The translations under genes and the position numbers were made by a program. A DNA stretch of 49,407 nucleotides from Parundibacterium terreum. GTDB taxonomy: Bacteria; Pseudomonadota; Gammaproteobacteria; Burkholderiales; Burkholderiaceae_D. Location: assembly GCF_014636315.1 (NCBI RefSeq), contig NZ_BMED01000011.1, positions 1 through 49,407 on the forward strand, read 5' to 3'. Position 1 is the first letter of the stretch, and each line of letters begins with the position of its first letter. Shown piece after piece: positions 33,661-42,288 of this stretch. Below the pieces are notes generated by a model. It made no database searches. It worked only from the letters and a program-made list of their open reading frames with translations, and was not told the origin of the DNA.

Positions 33661-35742
33661 ATGACTGCAGAATATCAAGTCAACGGCAATGTCGCCGTCA
33701 TCACCCTGAATAATCCTCCCGTGAACGGCCTTGGCCATTCGACGCGCAGCGCGATTGTGGAAGGCATGAAAAAAGCGCTGGACGATGCCGCTGTCAAAGC
33801 CATCGTGATTACCGGCGCCGGCAAGGCATTTTCGGGCGGTGCAGACATCAAGGAATTCAATTCCCCTAAAGCGATGGCAGAGCCTACGCTGCATACGGTC
33901 ATCAATGTGGTCGAGGGTTCGGATAAGCCGGTGGTTGCCGCGATCCACACCGTCTGCATGGGCGGCGGCCTGGAACTGGCACTGGGTTGCCATTACCGTG
34001 TCGCGACTGCAGGTGCGCAAATTGCGCTGCCTGAAGTCAAGCTGGGCATCTTGCCTGGCGCCGGCGGCACACAGCGCCTGCCACGGGTGCTGGGCCTGGA
34101 AATGGCTTTGAACATGATCGTGTCCGGCACACCTGTGCCTTCCGAAAAATTGGCGAAAACCGCGCTGTTCAATGAAATGATAGAAGGCGACCTGCTGGCA
34201 GGCGCATTGGCGTTTGCCGGCAAGATTGCCGATGCACGTCCACTGCCACGCGTGCGCGATATCAAGGTCAACTATCCGAACTACGAAGCCTTCCTGCAAT
34301 TCTCGCGCAATACTGTGAAGGCCATGTCGGGTCCATTCCCCGCGCCTCTCAAATGCGTGGAAGCAGTCGCTGCTTCGATCACGAAGAAATTCGACGACGG
34401 CATCAAGTTTGAGCGTGAACTGTTTGTTGAACTGGTGCAGACGACAGAATCCAAGGCTTTGCGCCATGCCTTCTTTGGAGAACGCGCTGCCAGCAAGATC
34501 CCTGACGTGCCGGAAGATACACCGACACGCGCGATCAAGTCTGCCGCCGTTATCGGTGCGGGTACGATGGGCGGCGGCATTGCGATGAACTTTGCCAATG
34601 CAGGTATTCCTGTGCAAATCCTGGAAATGAAACAGGAAGCGCTGGACAAGGGTCTGGCGACGATACGCAAGAACTACGAAAACACGATGAAGAAGGGCAA
34701 GCTGACGCAAGAGAAGTTTGACCAGCGCGTGGGCCTGATCACCGGCACCCTGTCGTATGAAGGCATAGGCCAGGCCGATATCGTCGTAGAGGCGGTATTC
34801 GAAGACATGGGCGTCAAGGAGCAGGTATTCAAGAAGCTGGATGAAGTGATGAAGCCCGGCGCGATCCTGGCGTCCAATACTTCGACGCTGGACGTGGACC
34901 AGATCGCCAGCTTTACCAAGCGTCCGGAAGACGTGGTCGGTACGCATTTCTTCAGCCCTGCGAACGTGATGAAGTTGCTGGAAATCGTACGCGGCAAAAA
35001 AACGGCGAAAGACGTGCTGGCGACGACTCTGGCATTGTCCAAGAAAATCAAGAAAACCGGCGTGGTATCCGGTGTTTGCGACGGCTTTATCGGCAACCGC
35101 ATGATAGAACAGTACAGCCGCCAGGCAGGCTTTCTGCTGGAAGAAGGCTGCACGCCGGAGCAGGTGGATAAGGCTGTTGAAAAATTCGGTTTTGCGATGG
35201 GCCCGTTCCGCATGGGCGATCTGGCCGGTAATGACATTGGCTGGTATATCCGCAAGCGCCGTTATGTAGAGAAGCCACAGATCAGCTATTCCAAGACAGC
35301 GGATTTGCTGTGCGAAATGGGGCGCTTCGGCCAGAAAACCGGCGCCGGCTGGTATGACTACAAACCGGGCGACCGCAAACCATATCCTTCGCAACTGGTG
35401 AATGACATGATCATCAAGCACTCGGCAGATCTGGGTGTGGAGCGCCGCAAGATCAGTGACCAGGAAATCGTTGAACGCCTAGTGTTTGCACTGGCCAACG
35501 AGGGTGCCTATATCCTGGAAGAAGGTATCGCCATGCGTGCCTCCGATATCGATATGGTCTACCTGACCGGCTATGGCTTCCCATTGCACCGCGGCGGTCC
35601 TATGTTCTACGCCGATACCGTTGGTCTGCCAAATGTTGTGATGGCCATGGACAAATATGCAAAAGGCCGCCATGGCGATGCATGGAAGCCGGCTCCACTG
35701 CTGGCCAAGCTGGCAGCAGAAGGCAAGGGTTTTAACGGCTAA
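33661..35742 (+). CDS. Fused enoyl-CoA hydratase / 3-hydroxyacyl-CoA dehydrogenase
   Basis: Beta-oxidation enzyme of 693 residues with two activities. Residues 1-about 200 are a crotonase domain (GAGKAFSGGADIKEF oxyanion-hole region, then catalytic Glu residues in MGGGLELALGCHYRVA and LPEVKLGILPGAGGTQRLPR). Residues about 290-480 are the NAD-binding 3-hydroxyacyl-CoA dehydrogenase domain (AAVIGAGTMGGGIAMNFANAG, then STLDVDQIASFTKRPEDVVGTHFFSPANVMKLLEIV with the active-site His). The C-terminal dehydrogenase domain follows in two copies. This is the FadJ/peroxisomal MFE layout; I leave the symbol open. It probably oxidises the acyl-CoA made by the upstream ligase. A strong ribosome site (AGGAAGAG) precedes the ATG. 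Confidence 0.93.
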   Translation: MTAEYQVNGNVAVITLNNPPVNGLGHSTRSAIVEGMKKALDDAAVKAIVITGAGKAFSGGADIKEFNSPKAMAEPTLHTVINVVEGSDKPVVAAIHTVCMGGGLELALGCHYRVATAGAQIALPEVKLGILPGAGGTQRLPRVLGLEMALNMIVSGTPVPSEKLAKTALFNEMIEGDLLAGALAFAGKIADARPLPRVRDIKVNYPNYEAFLQFSRNTVKAMSGPFPAPLKCVEAVAASITKKFDDGIKFERELFVELVQTTESKALRHAFFGERAASKIPDVPEDTPTRAIKSAAVIGAGTMGGGIAMNFANAGIPVQILEMKQEALDKGLATIRKNYENTMKKGKLTQEKFDQRVGLITGTLSYEGIGQADIVVEAVFEDMGVKEQVFKKLDEVMKPGAILASNTSTLDVDQIASFTKRPEDVVGTHFFSPANVMKLLEIVRGKKTAKDVLATTLALSKKIKKTGVVSGVCDGFIGNRMIEQYSRQAGFLLEEGCTPEQVDKAVEKFGFAMGPFRMGDLAGNDIGWYIRKRRYVEKPQISYSKTADLLCEMGRFGQKTGAGWYDYKPGDRKPYPSQLVNDMIIKHSADLGVERRKISDQEIVERLVFALANEGAYILEEGIAMRASDIDMVYLTGYGFPLHRGGPMFYADTVGLPNVVMAMDKYAKGRHGDAWKPAPLLAKLAAEGKGFNG

Positions 35743-35768
35743 AAGTCGTGTGAATTGCTAAAATAATA

Positions 35769-35803
35769 AAACCCGGTGGCTGAAAAGCTTGCCGGGTTTT
35801 TTT
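35769..35803 (+). terminator. Intrinsic terminator after the fadB-like gene
   Basis: AAACCCGG and CCGGGTTT arms enclosing a small GCT/AGC inner stem, followed by a run of seven T. Confidence 0.9.
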
Positions 35804-35894
35804 ATGGGGGGAAGGCTAGCTTGGGAGTTGAACGTGGATTCTGGAGTCAAAATCCATGCTTGAGAAGCTGTTTTGGGGCTTAAGCAGGGGAGAA

Positions 35895-35903
35895 TGGTAT
35901 AAT
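35895..35903 (+). promoter_or_regulatory. Extended -10 promoter of ybiT
   Basis: TGGTATAAT is a perfect extended -10 (TGN-TATAAT), 44 bp before the GTG start. The -35 (TTGGGG at 35873-35878, spacer 19) is weak, which fits an extended -10 promoter. Confidence 0.65.
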
Positions 35904-35946
35904 GTAAGGTTGATTATTCCCTGTATTCTCTTGCAAAAGGTTTTTC

Positions 35947-37548
35947 GTGCTATCCACCGCAAATATTACTATGCAGTTCGGCCCCAAGCCGCTGTTCGAA
36001 AATATCACCGTCAAGTTTGGTGAAGGCAACCGCTATGGCCTGATCGGCGCCAATGGCTGTGGTAAATCCACATTTATGAAAATTCTGGGTGGTGACCTGG
36101 AACAATCGTCCGGTACCGTCATGCTGGATCCGAATGAGCGCCTGGGTAAGCTGCGCCAGGATCAGTTTGCCTTTGAAGACATGCGTGTGCTGGATGTGGT
36201 CATGATGGGCCACACCGAGATGTGGGCAGCGATGGCCGAAAGGGATGCGATCTACGCGAATCCGGAAGCGACCGACGACGACTATATGAAAGCCGCCGAT
36301 CTGGAAGCCAAGTTCGCCGAATACGACGGCTATACGGCGGAAGCGCGCGCGGGTGAGCTGCTGCTGGGCGTGGGTATTCCTACCGACCAGCACCAGGGAC
36401 CGATGAGCGCGATTGCGCCAGGCTGGAAACTGCGTGTCTTGCTGGCCCAGGCGCTGTTCTCCAATCCAGACATCCTGCTGCTTGATGAACCAACCAATAA
36501 CCTGGACATCAATACCATTCGCTGGCTGGAAGATGTGCTGAATGAGCGCAATTCCACAATGATCATCATTTCCCATGATCGCCACTTCCTGAACCAGGTG
36601 TGTACGCACATGGCCGATATGGATTACGGCACGCTGAAAGTGTATCCGGGCAATTACGATGACTACATGCTGGCATCGTCGCAGGCACGTGCGCAGCAAA
36701 TGGCCAACAATGCAAAAGCCAAGGACAAGGTCGCCGAGTTGCAGGATTTCGTACGCCGCTTCTCGGCAAACAAGTCCAAGGCTCGCCAGGCAACCTCCCG
36801 TGCCAAGCAGATCGAGAAGATCAAGGTGGAAGACATCAAGCCTTCCAGCCGCCAGAATCCATTTGTTCGCTTTGACGGCGAGAAGAAATTGCACAGGCTG
36901 GCTGTCGAAGTGCAGGGTTTGACCAAGGCCTACGACAGGACATTGTTCAACAACTTCAACATCATGGTGGAAGCCGGTGAACGCATCGCGATCATTGGTG
37001 CCAACGGTGCCGGTAAGACGACACTGCTGCGCTGCATAGGCGGTACCGATATTGCCGGCCTGCAGGCTGACAAGGGCATGTCCAAATGGGCGGAAAACGC
37101 CAACGTCGGCTATATGCCTCAGGATCCTACTGAAGAGTTTGCCGAAGACCGCAACCTGACGGACTGGATAGGGCGCTGGACGCAAGAGGGCGACGATGAC
37201 CAGGCGGTGCGCTCCATCCTCGGCCGCTTGCTGTTTGGTGGTGACGACGTGAAAAAATCGGTCAAGGTACTGTCCGGTGGAGAAAAAGGCCGCATGATGT
37301 ACGGCAAGCTGATGCTGGGCCGCCACAATGTGCTGCTGATGGATGAGCCGACCAATCACATGGATATGGAATCGATTGAATCGCTGAATATCGCGCTGGA
37401 AAAATATGCCGGCACGCTGATCTTCGTTTCGCATGACCGCGAATTTGTATCTTCACTGGCGACGCGCGTATTGGAAGTCAAGGAAAATGAAATTATTGAT
37501 TTCCATGGCAGCTACGAAGAGTACCTGAACAGCCAGGGCATCCAGTAA
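35947..37548 (+). CDS. ybiT: ABC-F family ATPase YbiT
   Basis: Soluble ribosome-associated ABC-F protein of 533 residues with two ATP-binding domains in tandem and no membrane part. First Walker A GANGCGKST, signature in PGWKLRVLLAQAL, Walker B DILLLDEPTNNLD; second Walker A GANGAGKTT, LSGGEKGRMMYGKL, LLMDEPTNHMD. The sequence follows Escherichia coli YbiT closely (MQFGPKPLFENITVKFGEGNRYG). Members assist translation elongation on the ribosome by E-site binding. The start is GTG with AAAGG 6 nt before. The linker between the domains is Lys/Arg-rich. Confidence 0.94.
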   Translation: MLSTANITMQFGPKPLFENITVKFGEGNRYGLIGANGCGKSTFMKILGGDLEQSSGTVMLDPNERLGKLRQDQFAFEDMRVLDVVMMGHTEMWAAMAERDAIYANPEATDDDYMKAADLEAKFAEYDGYTAEARAGELLLGVGIPTDQHQGPMSAIAPGWKLRVLLAQALFSNPDILLLDEPTNNLDINTIRWLEDVLNERNSTMIIISHDRHFLNQVCTHMADMDYGTLKVYPGNYDDYMLASSQARAQQMANNAKAKDKVAELQDFVRRFSANKSKARQATSRAKQIEKIKVEDIKPSSRQNPFVRFDGEKKLHRLAVEVQGLTKAYDRTLFNNFNIMVEAGERIAIIGANGAGKTTLLRCIGGTDIAGLQADKGMSKWAENANVGYMPQDPTEEFAEDRNLTDWIGRWTQEGDDDQAVRSILGRLLFGGDDVKKSVKVLSGGEKGRMMYGKLMLGRHNVLLMDEPTNHMDMESIESLNIALEKYAGTLIFVSHDREFVSSLATRVLEVKENEIIDFHGSYEEYLNSQGIQ

Positions 37549-37567
37549 TACCGGATCTGCAGCATAT

Positions 37568-37595
37568 AAAGCCAGGGACTTCCCTGGCTTTTTTC
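37568..37595 (+). terminator. Intrinsic terminator of ybiT
   Basis: Stem AAAGCCAGGGA/TCCCTGGCTTT with a CT loop and a run of T, 20 bp past the ybiT stop. Confidence 0.9.
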
Positions 37596-37703
37596 TTTTA
37601 TTCGCATGGCATTGCGTGACATTGCGCGGCATATTTTGGGGCGCGTCATTCTCAGGTCATATTCGGTGTGCACACTCCAGAATTTCTATCTGGAAAATAC
37701 TGC

Positions 37704-38831
37704 ATGCCCATCTTCGTCCGGTACCTGTTTCCTGTCTTTGCGCTGCTGAGCGCAGGTTTTGATATGGCTGTCGCAACTGCGGCAGAAAAGAATATTGTCA
37801 TTGGACAGGCCATCGATTTATCCGGCCAGAACGGCAGCATAGGCCGCGACTATGTCACCGGCCTGGCAACTTACTTCGATAGCGTGAACGCTTCCGGCGG
37901 CATCAACGGCAAGCGTATCAAATACCTTGCCAAGGACGATCGCGGCGATGCGGCAGAGTCGGTCAAGGCGGTGACTGAATTGCTGGAGCAGGACAAGGCA
38001 GACTATCTGATCGGCGGCATCGGCGGTGATACGGTACAATCCGTCGTTGCATCAGGCAGCTTTGCCAGAAGCGGGCAAGTTCTGTTTGCGCCCTTAGTAA
38101 ACACATCGAAAAATTTCGGCCAGAAAGTCTTGTTCTGGCGACCCAGCCAGGAGCAGGAGATACAGTATATTTTTTCGTATTTCGGCAAATTGGGAATCAA
38201 GAAGGTAGGCATTGCCTACCAGGAAAATTCGCTGAACCAGGAAACCTACCAATATGTGGTGGCGGAGCTGGGACGGCGAAATTTGACTCTGAGCGGCACT
38301 GCAAAGATATTGGGACTGCCGGCCGATACTGAAAAAGAAGCGAAGAAGCTGGCAGCAGCAGCACCGGATATTGTCATTGCCGTCGCCGATACGATCAGTA
38401 CCGGTCTGTTCCTGAAAGAATTTCGCAAGCATGCAGCCAGGACTTTTGTGGCCGGCACGTCGCTGATTAATCTGACCACGCTGGCAGAAATGACAAATCC
38501 CAAGATGCTGGAGTGGACGGTCTTTGCGCAGGTAGTGCCTAATCCGTCTGCCGGCGTATCCGTAATACAGAACGACCATATGCGCATGATGAAGAAATAC
38601 CGCGACGAAAGCATTTCCTCGCTGACCTTGGAAGGCTTTGCTGTCGGCAAAACGCTGGTGAAGGCAATACAGATGGGGGGGGCAGGCAAGCCGGGGGCGC
38701 AGAACTTCTTTGCGCAAAAGGGGCAGATAGACCTGGGTGGTTTGACGATCAATCCCGCCGACCCCGATTTGCATTTATCCGGCTACGTGGATATTGCCTT
38801 GTTCAGGAAGGGCGGCGGTTTGCTGTTTTGA
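37704..38831 (+). CDS. Periplasmic binding protein, type I (Leu/Ile/Val-binding-like), orphan
   Basis: Solute-binding protein of 375 residues from the ATG at 37704; a GTG at 37668 would add 12 residues without a signal. A signal peptide ends near ATAA, and the mature part begins EKNIVIGQAIDLSGQNGSIGRDYVTGLATYFDSVN. It continues with the two lobes of the fold, as in LIGGIGGDTVQSV and VVADTISTGLFLKEFR. It has no permease or ATPase genes beside it, so it may serve another transporter or a chemoreceptor/sensor. Substrate unknown. It converges on the next gene with a 41-bp gap. Confidence 0.85.
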   Translation: MPIFVRYLFPVFALLSAGFDMAVATAAEKNIVIGQAIDLSGQNGSIGRDYVTGLATYFDSVNASGGINGKRIKYLAKDDRGDAAESVKAVTELLEQDKADYLIGGIGGDTVQSVVASGSFARSGQVLFAPLVNTSKNFGQKVLFWRPSQEQEIQYIFSYFGKLGIKKVGIAYQENSLNQETYQYVVAELGRRNLTLSGTAKILGLPADTEKEAKKLAAAAPDIVIAVADTISTGLFLKEFRKHAARTFVAGTSLINLTTLAEMTNPKMLEWTVFAQVVPNPSAGVSVIQNDHMRMMKKYRDESISSLTLEGFAVGKTLVKAIQMGGAGKPGAQNFFAQKGQIDLGGLTINPADPDLHLSGYVDIALFRKGGGLLF

Positions 38832-38872
38832 TGTGACTGACTTGTGATGCAGGGCAGCCTGCCAAATACTGC

Positions 38873-39502
38873 TTATGAGCCCAGCAGGGTGGTATCGGTA
38901 GGCAATTTTTCACCTGGACGCACCAGCAACTGATCCAGCCTGTCGCGCAGGCTGCGTGCCATTTCATTGCCCTTGGCTTTTTGTATCGCTTCCAGATACG
39001 GCCGGCGCAGTTCGCGGAAATCTTCCAGCGTGGCAGCACGTTCTACTTTCATTTGCAGCGTGAAGCCGCGCAAGCCCAGCGTTGATTTGATGGTCTCATT
39101 GAAGAAGTTATAGACGGCCTGGAAGCGTGCAGCTTCATCGAGTTCTGTTTCTGGACCAGCGCCCAATCCAAGGACGGAGTCGGGGCCGTTATCTTCCATC
39201 GGTGCCAAGGGGGCTGTGGCCGCTGCGGTGTTCTCCGGCGGACTGCTGTTAACTGAAGGTGCCCTGGGTGCAGTGGCGGCAGCAGGAGCTGCCGTGACAG
39301 CAGCGATGAATTGCTGCTCGATGAGGTCATCGATGTTTTGCTGGCCCAAGCCTAGTCCGGCGACTTTCTTCAGCAAGTCATCTTCAGTCTGCTTGCCGTC
39401 TACCATCACGAGCAGAGTCCTGATGCGGGACGCAAGCTGGTACTTGCGAGTCGCTATTTCTTCGCGGCCCTTGTCGGTTTTGTCGTATATCAGCGTGCTC
39501 AT
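38873..39502 (-). CDS. Conserved hypothetical protein, winged-helix-like N-terminus
   Basis: Protein of 209 residues from the ATG at 39502 (MSTLIYDKTDKGREEIATRK). Upstream in-frame codons to 39544 give 14 more residues without a ribosome site. The first about 65 residues look like a small winged-helix segment (LASRIRTLLVMVDGKQTEDDLLKKV, then LIEQQFI), found in proteins of several Betaproteobacteria. Residues 75-125 are an Ala/Pro/Ser-rich linker. The C-terminal part (RFQAVYNFFNETIKSTLGLRGF and ERAATLEDFRELRRPYLEAIQKAKG) is helical. No signal peptide. I cannot name a function. Confidence 0.75.
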   Translation of the reverse strand: MSTLIYDKTDKGREEIATRKYQLASRIRTLLVMVDGKQTEDDLLKKVAGLGLGQQNIDDLIEQQFIAAVTAAPAAATAPRAPSVNSSPPENTAAATAPLAPMEDNGPDSVLGLGAGPETELDEAARFQAVYNFFNETIKSTLGLRGFTLQMKVERAATLEDFRELRRPYLEAIQKAKGNEMARSLRDRLDQLLVRPGEKLPTDTTLLGS

Positions 39503-39704
39503 GTCGGCTGTCGCTATCCTTGATTGTCTCTTATGTTTTGTCATGTCATGGCGGGGAGCAAGTCATTGCCATGACGCGTGCCGGGAAGCACGTTGTACAA
39601 AATACTAATTATTGATTTTAGGATACACCAAATATGGGGATATCGCCAATCACTGTGGCGCCCATTGTTGGATAGGCTGCAATATTAGCGTGATGAACCA
39701 CTAA

Positions 39705-39980
39705 TTATTGTTCTTGTTTTAACAGGATAACCGGACGGCCCTTGCTGTTGGTTTTGGGCATGCTGTCGCTGCTGCAAGCTGTGTTGTCGGCGTTGCTGCT
39801 GCCGCAAGATGAGCAGCCGCTGGAGCAGCCGCCTGCCGGCGCTGAGAAATACGGAGACAAGGCTGGCGCCTTGCGGGAGATCCAGCCACCCAGGCTTGCG
39901 CGCAAGGATTTAGGCATCCAGCGCCAGGCCAGGTAGGCCGCAGCGAATAGTAATATCAGCGCAGTGATCAAGGTTTGCAT
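39705..39980 (-). CDS. Cys-rich small membrane protein of the Feo operon (DUF6587-like)
   Basis: 91-residue protein with one N-terminal membrane helix (LITALILLFAAAYLAWRWMP, about residues 4-23) and then a cluster CSSGCSSCGSS (about residues 53-63) plus one more Cys. This is the pattern of FeoB-associated Cys-rich proteins (pfam12669-like) and of DUF6587. It starts 3 bp downstream of feoB, so it is in the same operon and probably helps or regulates ferrous-iron transport, perhaps as a metal-binding partner. The role is inferred from position and cysteine spacing. Confidence 0.8.
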   Translation of the reverse strand: MQTLITALILLFAAAYLAWRWMPKSLRASLGGWISRKAPALSPYFSAPAGGCSSGCSSCGSSNADNTACSSDSMPKTNSKGRPVILLKQEQ

Positions 39981-39982
39981 AT

Positions 39983-41872
39983 TCAAGTTCCCATAATCAG
40001 GCGAGCTATATGATAGGTCGCGAAAGAGGCAAGATAGGCCAGCGCAAATAGATAGCCTGCCATCAGAAATGGATAGCGTAGGGTATTGGTTTCCCGTTTG
40101 ACCACGCTCAGGGTAGCGATGCACTGCGGCGCGAACACATACCAGGCCAGCAGCGACAAGGCGGTTGGCAGGCTCCAGGATTGCGCAATCAGCGGTTGCA
40201 GCGAACTGGCCAGTTCCTCACCGGATTGCGACAGTGCATACACGGTGCCGAGCGCGGCGACCGCGACTTCCCTGGCCGCCAAGCCGGGAACCAGTGCGAT
40301 ACAGATTTGCCAGTTAAAGCCTATCGGCGCAAATACGGTTTCCAGTGCGCGACCCAGTAGCCCCGCGATGCTGTAGTAAATGGCGGGATGCGTGGCATTT
40401 TCCGGCGCTCCCGGGAAGCTGCTGAGGAACCACAGCAAGATCATCAGCGACAGGATGATAGTGCCGACGCGGGTAGTGAATATCTTGACCCGTTCCCACA
40501 GTCCTATCAGCAGGTTGCGGGAATTTGGCCAACGATAGTCTGGTAGCTCCAGCAGCAAAGACTGTTGCTGCGTGCCGCCCCATTGTTTTTTCAAGACAAA
40601 GGCAACCAGCATGGCCGCGACAATACCGGCGATATAAAGAACAAACAGCACCAGGCCTTGCAGGCTGAGCCAGCCCCAGATCATTTTTTCTGGAATGAAG
40701 GCGGCGATGATCAATGCATAGACCGGCAACCTGGCTGAGCAGGTCATCAATGGCGCAATCATGATCGTCACCAGGCGGTCGCGCGGGTTCTGTATCGTAC
40801 GAGTAGCCATGATGCCGGGGATGGCGCAGGCGAAGCTGGACAACAGAGGGATAAAGGCGCGCCCGGAGAGGCCGACCTTGCCCATGATCCTGTCCAGCAG
40901 GAAAGCCGCACGGGGCAGATATCCTGAATCTTCCATCACCAGGATGAAGAAGAACAGGATCAGGATTTGTGGAAGGAATACCAGCACGCTGCCGGCGCCG
41001 CCGATGACTCCCTTGACCAGCAGACCTTGCAGTGCGCCGGGCGACATTACTGACTCGATCAGGCCGCCCAGCTTGTCCATGCAATCCTTGATCTGGTCCA
41101 TGGGCCACTGAGCCCAGGCAAATACCGCCTGAAATACAAGGAACATCAGGACTGCGAAGATGACAGGTCCGAGCAATGGATGCAGTACCAGGCTGTCAAT
41201 TTTCTGGCTGAGGCTGCCTTCTTTGACATCGGCATAAGAGACTGCGCGCGCCAGAATCGCATTTGCTTCACGCTGGATATTTTCCGGCGATTGCGGTAGC
41301 GCGGAGCTGACTGGGGCGGCGGCGGTCTGCAGGCTGCCGGCCAGATCTTCCAGGCCAGTCAGCAAGCTGTCCACGCCCTTGGGGGCAACGGCGACGGTTT
41401 CCACCACGGGAACGCCGAGCATTTCCTGCAGGGTCTGGATATTGATGTGGATGTTTCTCTTCTTCGCCACGTCCATCATATTGACGGCAAGTACCATGGG
41501 AATGGACAGGCTCTTTAGTTCCAGCACAATGCGCAGGCCGCGCTTCAGGTTGGTGGCATCCACGACGCACACTACGGCATCGGGCAAGGCTTCATCAGGG
41601 CGCAAGCCCTTGACGACGTCACTGGTGATTTTCTCGTCCGGAGTAATGGCGTTCAGGCTGTAGGTGCCCGGCAAATCCAGTACATGCCACAGGCGGCCGG
41701 ACTCGGAGCGAAATTTTCCTTCTTTTCGTTCTATGGTCACGCCGGCGTAGTTGGCGACTTTTTGCCTCGCGCCTGTCAGTCGATTGAATAGTGCGGTTTT
41801 GCCGCAATTAGGGTTGCCTACCAGGGCGATGCGAGGCGATGTGAGTGGCGATGCAATATTGACTGTGTTCAT
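39983..41872 (-). CDS. feoB: Ferrous iron transporter FeoB
   Basis: Inner-membrane Fe2+ permease of 629 residues with an N-terminal G-protein domain (G1 GNPNCGKTALFN at about 19-30, G3 DLPGTYSL at about 66-73, G4 VNMMDV). A helical GDI-like stretch follows, then about 8-10 membrane helices with two Gate regions, e.g. DSGYLPRAAFLLDRIMGKVGLSGRAFIPLLSSFACAIPGIMATR. It is shorter than Escherichia coli FeoB (773) because the C-terminal soluble tail is small, as in many Betaproteobacteria. It overlaps feoA by 4 bases. Confidence 0.95.
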   Translation of the reverse strand: MNTVNIASPLTSPRIALVGNPNCGKTALFNRLTGARQKVANYAGVTIERKEGKFRSESGRLWHVLDLPGTYSLNAITPDEKITSDVVKGLRPDEALPDAVVCVVDATNLKRGLRIVLELKSLSIPMVLAVNMMDVAKKRNIHINIQTLQEMLGVPVVETVAVAPKGVDSLLTGLEDLAGSLQTAAAPVSSALPQSPENIQREANAILARAVSYADVKEGSLSQKIDSLVLHPLLGPVIFAVLMFLVFQAVFAWAQWPMDQIKDCMDKLGGLIESVMSPGALQGLLVKGVIGGAGSVLVFLPQILILFFFILVMEDSGYLPRAAFLLDRIMGKVGLSGRAFIPLLSSFACAIPGIMATRTIQNPRDRLVTIMIAPLMTCSARLPVYALIIAAFIPEKMIWGWLSLQGLVLFVLYIAGIVAAMLVAFVLKKQWGGTQQQSLLLELPDYRWPNSRNLLIGLWERVKIFTTRVGTIILSLMILLWFLSSFPGAPENATHPAIYYSIAGLLGRALETVFAPIGFNWQICIALVPGLAAREVAVAALGTVYALSQSGEELASSLQPLIAQSWSLPTALSLLAWYVFAPQCIATLSVVKRETNTLRYPFLMAGYLFALAYLASFATYHIARLIMGT

Positions 41873-42156
41873 ACTGATCCAGGCTGCGTGACAGAAATCA
41901 GGGCAGCCTCAAATTTGCGTAAAGCAAAAGTGGATTGTCCTATGCGAACCGCAATAGGCTCTCCACCAAAATATCCCTTGTGTAATACCTTGACCGACTC
42001 GCCTTGTACGAAGCCAAGCTCTTTCAGCCGCAGGCTTACGTCAAAATCGCCGCCATCCTTGATGCTTGCAATTGAATCTACCAGTGCACTTGTACCTACA
42101 GACAATTGATCCAGGGTGGTCATCGTGATTTTTACAGTCCTTGAAGCATCAGGCAT
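41869..42156 (-). CDS. feoA: Ferrous iron transport protein FeoA
   Basis: Small SH3-like cytosolic partner of FeoB, 95 residues. The core reads LRLKELGFVQGESVKVLHKGYFGGEPIAVRIGQSTFALRKFEAALI, a canonical FeoA. The ATG at 42156 is used; a second in-frame ATG at 42123 is possible, as neither has a strong ribosome site. It is the first gene of feoA-feoB-Cys-rich protein, downstream of a strong Fur box. Confidence 0.92.
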   Translation of the reverse strand: MPDASRTVKITMTTLDQLSVGTSALVDSIASIKDGGDFDVSLRLKELGFVQGESVKVLHKGYFGGEPIAVRIGQSTFALRKFEAALISVTQPGSV

Positions 42157-42193
42157 ATGAGTCGTTCTTACTTAATGATATGCCATTCTAAAT

Positions 42194-42212
42194 GATAATG
42201 AGAATAAATATC
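42194..42212 (-). promoter_or_regulatory. Fur box upstream of feoA
   Basis: GATAATGAGAATAAATATC on the plus strand matches the 19-bp consensus GATAATGATAATCATTATC at 16 positions by eye. It lies 38-56 bp upstream of the feoA start, where it would repress under iron sufficiency. Confidence 0.8.
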
Positions 42213-42288
42213 AAATTGGATCAAGTTCGTCTTTCGACGTGGATTTCAAAAGGGGCTTTAGCAGGGGGTAAGGCAGGTTTGCCGCCTT

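Noticed and set aside
33643..35421. 592-codon open frame opposite the fadB-like gene
   Set aside because: Typical antisense shadow of a high-GC coding region; composition rich in His, Arg and Gln, no domain seen.
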